Shown: positions 8,401 to 10,435 of the stretch, in pieces | Position numbering within the stretch: position 1 is the first letter of the stretch | Layout: each line of letters opens with the position of its first letter | Origin: JAOPZW01 sp034664395 | Lineage (GTDB): Bacteria > Actinomycetota > Thermoleophilia > Solirubrobacterales > Solirubrobacteraceae | Assembly (NCBI GenBank): GCA_034664395.1 | Contig: JAXDHQ010000172.1 | Location: 1-10,435, forward strand | Direction: 5' to 3' | DNA: 10,435 nucleotides | Made by a program: the position numbers and the translations under genes | Notes under the pieces: model-generated | Seen by the model: only the letters and a program-made list of their open reading frames with translations | Databases searched by the model: none | What the model was told of the DNA's origin: nothing

Positions 8401-8725
8401 GCGCGCCGAGATCGAGGCGCGCGCCCTCGTCACCGACCGCATCCGGCCGCTGCTCATCGAGGGGCGGCGGGTGCACCAGGTCGGGCTGCCCTGGCACTGG
8501 GGCTACGAGCAGCCGTTCCCCGGCGACTCCACCAACGACCTCGGCGCCCTCTCCGGCGACCCGAACGTGATGATCCAGGAGTCCAAGGCGTTCACCTGCG
8601 ACGTGCGCCCCGGACGGCGCACGGGACCGAGCACGGCGCGCCTGGCCGGCCGCTCGGCCCACCACCACGTGGCCCCCTCCGAGGACGACGAGCTGGCCGA
8701 ATACCCGAAGAACACGCCGCCATGA
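5471..8725 (+). CDS. fdhA: Selenocysteine formate dehydrogenase, alpha (catalytic) subunit
   Basis: This is a molybdenum/tungsten bis-MGD enzyme that oxidises formate to CO2 and passes two electrons to its beta subunit. It must be read as one 1084-residue protein in which TGA at 6047-6049 encodes Sec193; E. coli FdnG has Sec196 in about 1015 residues. An N-terminal [4Fe-4S] site is CPYCAVGC...CPKG (Cys54, 57, 61, 89). The Sec context is IENQARI-U-HSSTVPGLGASFGRG. Downstream come HVDPRFSRTS (cofactor binding), the GQNPAVGSQHAG region, and a C-terminal molydopterin dinucleotide-binding domain (about 910-1060) with LPWHWGYEQPFPG around Trp1008. ATG 5471 is preferred; Met17 (5519) is possible. 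No twin-arginine signal is visible, unlike FdnG. The gene ends in an ATGA overlap with fdhB. It requires SelA/SelB/SelC/SelD elsewhere in the genome. A naive reading would split it at 6049 and restart at 6158. Confidence 0.96.
6047..6049 (+). other. fdhA: Selenocysteine UGA codon (Sec193 of FdhA)
   Basis: TGA lies between conserved sequence on both sides in one uninterrupted frame: IENQARI before it and HSSTVPGLG after it. This is where FdnG-type enzymes carry the active-site Sec-His pair (RVUHGPTV in E. coli). Sec or Cys at this position ligates the metal. No stop follows in this frame until 8723-8725. Confidence 0.95.
6050..6079 (+). promoter_or_regulatory. SECIS element (SelB-binding hairpin)
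   Basis: Directly after the UGA, bases 6061-6079 fold as GG, U, CCCC, loop GGUCU(G), GGGG, (G)CC. G6061-G6062 pair with C6078-C6079, and C6064-C6067 pair with four of the five Gs at 6073-6077. U6063 is either bulged or wobble-paired. In the E. coli fdhF SECIS the GG, the bulged U and the GGUCU loop lie at +12/13, +14 and +19 to +23 after UGA; all three have identical offsets here. The upper stem is one base pair longer (19-nt versus 17-nt hairpin). The hairpin would recruit SelB-GTP-Sec-tRNA. Confidence 0.9.
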
Positions 8726-9816
8726 TCGACGCGACCGTCGCACCATCCACCGAGATCGCCATCCACCGCGAGGGGGCCCGCCGGATGGGCTTCTTCACCG
8801 ACACGACCGTGTGCATCGGCTGCAAGTCGTGCGAGGTGGCGTGCAAGCAGTGGAACGACCTGCCCGCCGACCGCGCCGAGTTCCGGCGCGGCGGCTCCTA
8901 CGACCACACCGGCGAGCTGTCGGCCTCAACCTGGCGGCACGTGCGCTTCGTGGAGCTGCTCGAGCCCTCGCCCGAGCTGCGGGCCGAGGCCCAGCGCGCG
9001 CTGCGCGCCGGCGCCGGCGGGCGGATCCCATCGCTGCCGGCCGACGGCGGCGACCTGCCCTCGCCCGAGGCGCTCGCCCAGGCGGGCGCCGGGGTGCGCG
9101 CCGAGGAGATCCCCGACCTCGTCGCCCTGGCCGAGCAGGCCGGCGCGGGCGCCGGGGGCGTCGACGTCGCCGCGGTGGTCGCGCGGATGGGCGACTGGGT
9201 GTTCATGTCGGACGTGTGCAAGCACTGCACCAACGCCGGCTGCCTGGACGCGTGCCCGACCGGCGCGCTCGTCCGCACCGAGTACGAGACGGTCGTGCTG
9301 CAGCCGGACGTCTGCAACGGCTGCGGGTACTGCGTGCCCGCGTGCCCGTTCGGCGTGGTCGACCGCGACCGCGTCGACGGCCGTGCCGCGAAGTGCACCC
9401 TCTGCTACGACCGCCTCGAGGACGGCCTCGAGCCGGCGTGCGCGAAGGCGTGCCCGACCGACTCGATCCAGTTCGGCCCCCACGACGAGCTGGTCGAGAT
9501 CGCCGGCCGGCGGGTGGCCGAGCTGCGCCGCCGCGGGATCGACGGCGCCTACCTGTACGGCGCGGGCGACGAGCCCGACGACGAGCTCGCCGGCGGGCTG
9601 GGCGCGTTCTTCCTGCTCAGCGAGCCGCCCGAGCGCTACGGCCTGCCGGCCCACGCCGACTCGCCGATCCAGGAGAACGTCGTGCCGGCCACCATCGCGG
9701 CGGTGACCGCCGGCGTGCTCGCGGCCGCGGGCGCGGCGGCGGCCTTCGTGACGGCGCGGCGGGCGCCGGGGCGCCCGGCTCGCGGGCGGCGCGCGCTGGC
9801 GTCGCGGCGGTGGTAG
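8722..9816 (+). CDS. fdhB: Formate dehydrogenase beta subunit (four [4Fe-4S], C-terminal membrane anchor)
   Basis: This is a 364-residue electron-transfer subunit carrying electrons from FdhA to the membrane subunit. ATG 8722 overlaps the fdhA stop (ATGA). Sixteen cysteines form four clusters: CIGCKSCEVAC (31, 34, 37, 41), CKHCTNAGCLDAC (166, 169, 174, 178), CNGCGYCVPAC (198, 201, 204, 208) and CTLC...CAKAC (225, 228, 240, 244). A hydrophobic segment at about 322-344 is the likely single membrane helix, as in FdnH, followed by an arginine-rich tail (RRAPGRPARGRR...). Between the first two motifs lies an Ala/Gly/Glu-rich insert (about 82-150) that makes the protein about 70 residues longer than E. 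coli FdnH (294). The positive tail predicts a cytoplasmic C-terminus and hence an external Fe-S domain, which conflicts with the missing Tat signal on FdhA. Confidence 0.95.
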   Translation: MIDATVAPSTEIAIHREGARRMGFFTDTTVCIGCKSCEVACKQWNDLPADRAEFRRGGSYDHTGELSASTWRHVRFVELLEPSPELRAEAQRALRAGAGGRIPSLPADGGDLPSPEALAQAGAGVRAEEIPDLVALAEQAGAGAGGVDVAAVVARMGDWVFMSDVCKHCTNAGCLDACPTGALVRTEYETVVLQPDVCNGCGYCVPACPFGVVDRDRVDGRAAKCTLCYDRLEDGLEPACAKACPTDSIQFGPHDELVEIAGRRVAELRRRGIDGAYLYGAGDEPDDELAGGLGAFFLLSEPPERYGLPAHADSPIQENVVPATIAAVTAGVLAAAGAAAAFVTARRAPGRPARGRRALASRRW

Positions 9817-9818
9817 GC

Positions 9819-10435
9819 GTGAGCGACGGCCGCGGACACGTCCCGGAGGGCCCGCTGTCGCGGATGCCGCCGCCCGCGGGCGTCGACCCCGAGGCGGAGC
9901 CGCCGCCCTCCACGGCCGAGCGCGAGCGGGAGTGGACCGCCGACCACGACCCCGGGACGCGCGACATACGGCCCGCGATCGGCACGCCCGGCGGGCCGGC
10001 GCCGTGGCGGCGCGCGGCGCCGGAAGCCCACGTCGCCATCGCGCGGCCGGGCTGGGGCGACGCCCAGTGGTCGTACCTGTTCAAGCAGGACACCCGCTAC
10101 GCGGCCGCCGAGCTCGCCCCCGGCGAGCTGGCCGAGGCCAACCGGCGCGGCCGCTTCGCGCCGATGCCGACCACGCTCCAGGGACCGTTCGTCAAGGGCC
10201 CGGTGTGGACGTGGGAGGTGCCGCTCTACTTCTGGGTCGGCGGGATCGCCGCCGGCTCCGCGTTCGTCGCCGTGGCGGCCGACGTCGCCGGAGACGAGCG
10301 GTCGGCGGCTATCGCCCGCCGCGTCGCGCTCGGCGCGGTCCTCCCGGCGCCGGTGCTGCTCATCGCCGACCTCGGACGCCCCGCGCGCTTCCTGAACATG
10401 CTGCGGATCTTCAAGCCGCGCTCGCCGATGAACAC
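9819..10435 (+). CDS. nrfD: NrfD/PsrC-type membrane subunit of formate dehydrogenase (N-terminal part, cut by window edge)
   Basis: Two nt after the fdhB stop, GTG 9819-9821 opens a frame of 205 codons without a stop up to the window edge. The first roughly 125 residues are hydrophilic, Pro/Glu/Arg-rich and without a recognised domain, apart from a conserved-looking patch WSYLFKQDTRY (84-94). From about 126 the NrfD pattern starts: GPVWTWEVPLYFWVGGIAAG (127-146) is the first membrane helix, and a second runs at about 168-184 and ends in LLIADLGRPARFLNMLRIFK (180-199), a hallmark of PF03916. These subunits have eight to ten helices and exchange electrons with quinone without heme. The partner is thus NrfD-like, not the di-heme cytochrome b (FdnI) of E. 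coli Fdh-N. A later start at Met16 (9864) is possible. Confidence 0.88.
   Translation, partial: MSDGRGHVPEGPLSRMPPPAGVDPEAEPPPSTAEREREWTADHDPGTRDIRPAIGTPGGPAPWRRAAPEAHVAIARPGWGDAQWSYLFKQDTRYAAAELAPGELAEANRRGRFAPMPTTLQGPFVKGPVWTWEVPLYFWVGGIAAGSAFVAVAADVAGDERSAAIARRVALGAVLPAPVLLIADLGRPARFLNMLRIFKPRSPMN

Noticed and set aside
5033..8746. 1237-residue open frame on the minus strand across fdhA
   Set aside because: Only its last 120 residues are real (the start of cydA). The rest is antisense to fdhA, has R/V/L/D-rich shadow composition and matches no family.
9617..10435. Minus-strand frames opposite fdhB end and nrfD (9617-10093, 9636-10031, 10226-10435)
   Set aside because: They are antisense to clear FdhB and NrfD coding sequence and have Arg/Pro/Ser shadow composition.

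Overview
The window is very GC-rich, gene-dense DNA with GTG/ATG starts and 1-4 nt stop/start overlaps. It looks like a high-GC actinobacterium, plausibly from the Thermoleophilia/Solirubrobacterales; that placement is inferred from base composition and protein style, not from a marker gene. Eight genes are supported, in two divergent blocks that fire outward from one 75-bp intergenic region (5396-5470). There are no mobile elements, tRNAs, rRNAs or CRISPR arrays, and no gene-free stretch over 300 bp.

Left block (minus strand, read from 5395 down to 1): cydA, cydB, a membrane-anchored DUF4097-type protein, a HisKA_3-type sensor histidine kinase, and the N-terminal part of a sugar-type ABC substrate-binding lipoprotein that runs off the left edge. 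The genes are joined by 4-nt overlaps or a 15-nt gap, so they look like one transcription unit. It pairs a cytochrome bd quinol oxidase with an envelope-sensing module. cydA carries an in-frame amber codon (5033-5035), apparently in place of a conserved glutamate, while the sequence on both sides stays typical of the family. It is therefore a very recent pseudogene, a sequence error, or a read-through case.

Right block (plus strand, 5471 to the right edge): a selenocysteine formate dehydrogenase alpha subunit, its four-cluster ferredoxin-like beta subunit, and the N-terminal half of an NrfD/PsrC-type quinone-reactive membrane subunit. The alpha gene is one gene of 5471-8725 read through a UGA at 6047-6049 (Sec193). 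A bacterial SECIS hairpin lies immediately downstream, with its GGUCU loop at the same distance from UGA as in E. coli fdhF.

Together the blocks encode both ends of a formate-to-oxygen electron path: formate to Fe-S clusters to quinone (Fdh/NrfD), then quinol to O2 (cytochrome bd). The shared intergenic region holds an exactly symmetric pair of GGGTAG elements, each with a plausible -35 at 14 nt, which may be mirror-image promoters of sigma-B/F type. The points most worth a second look are the cydA amber codon, the Sec/SECIS reading of fdhA, the symmetric divergent promoter, and the cyd-linked sensory genes.
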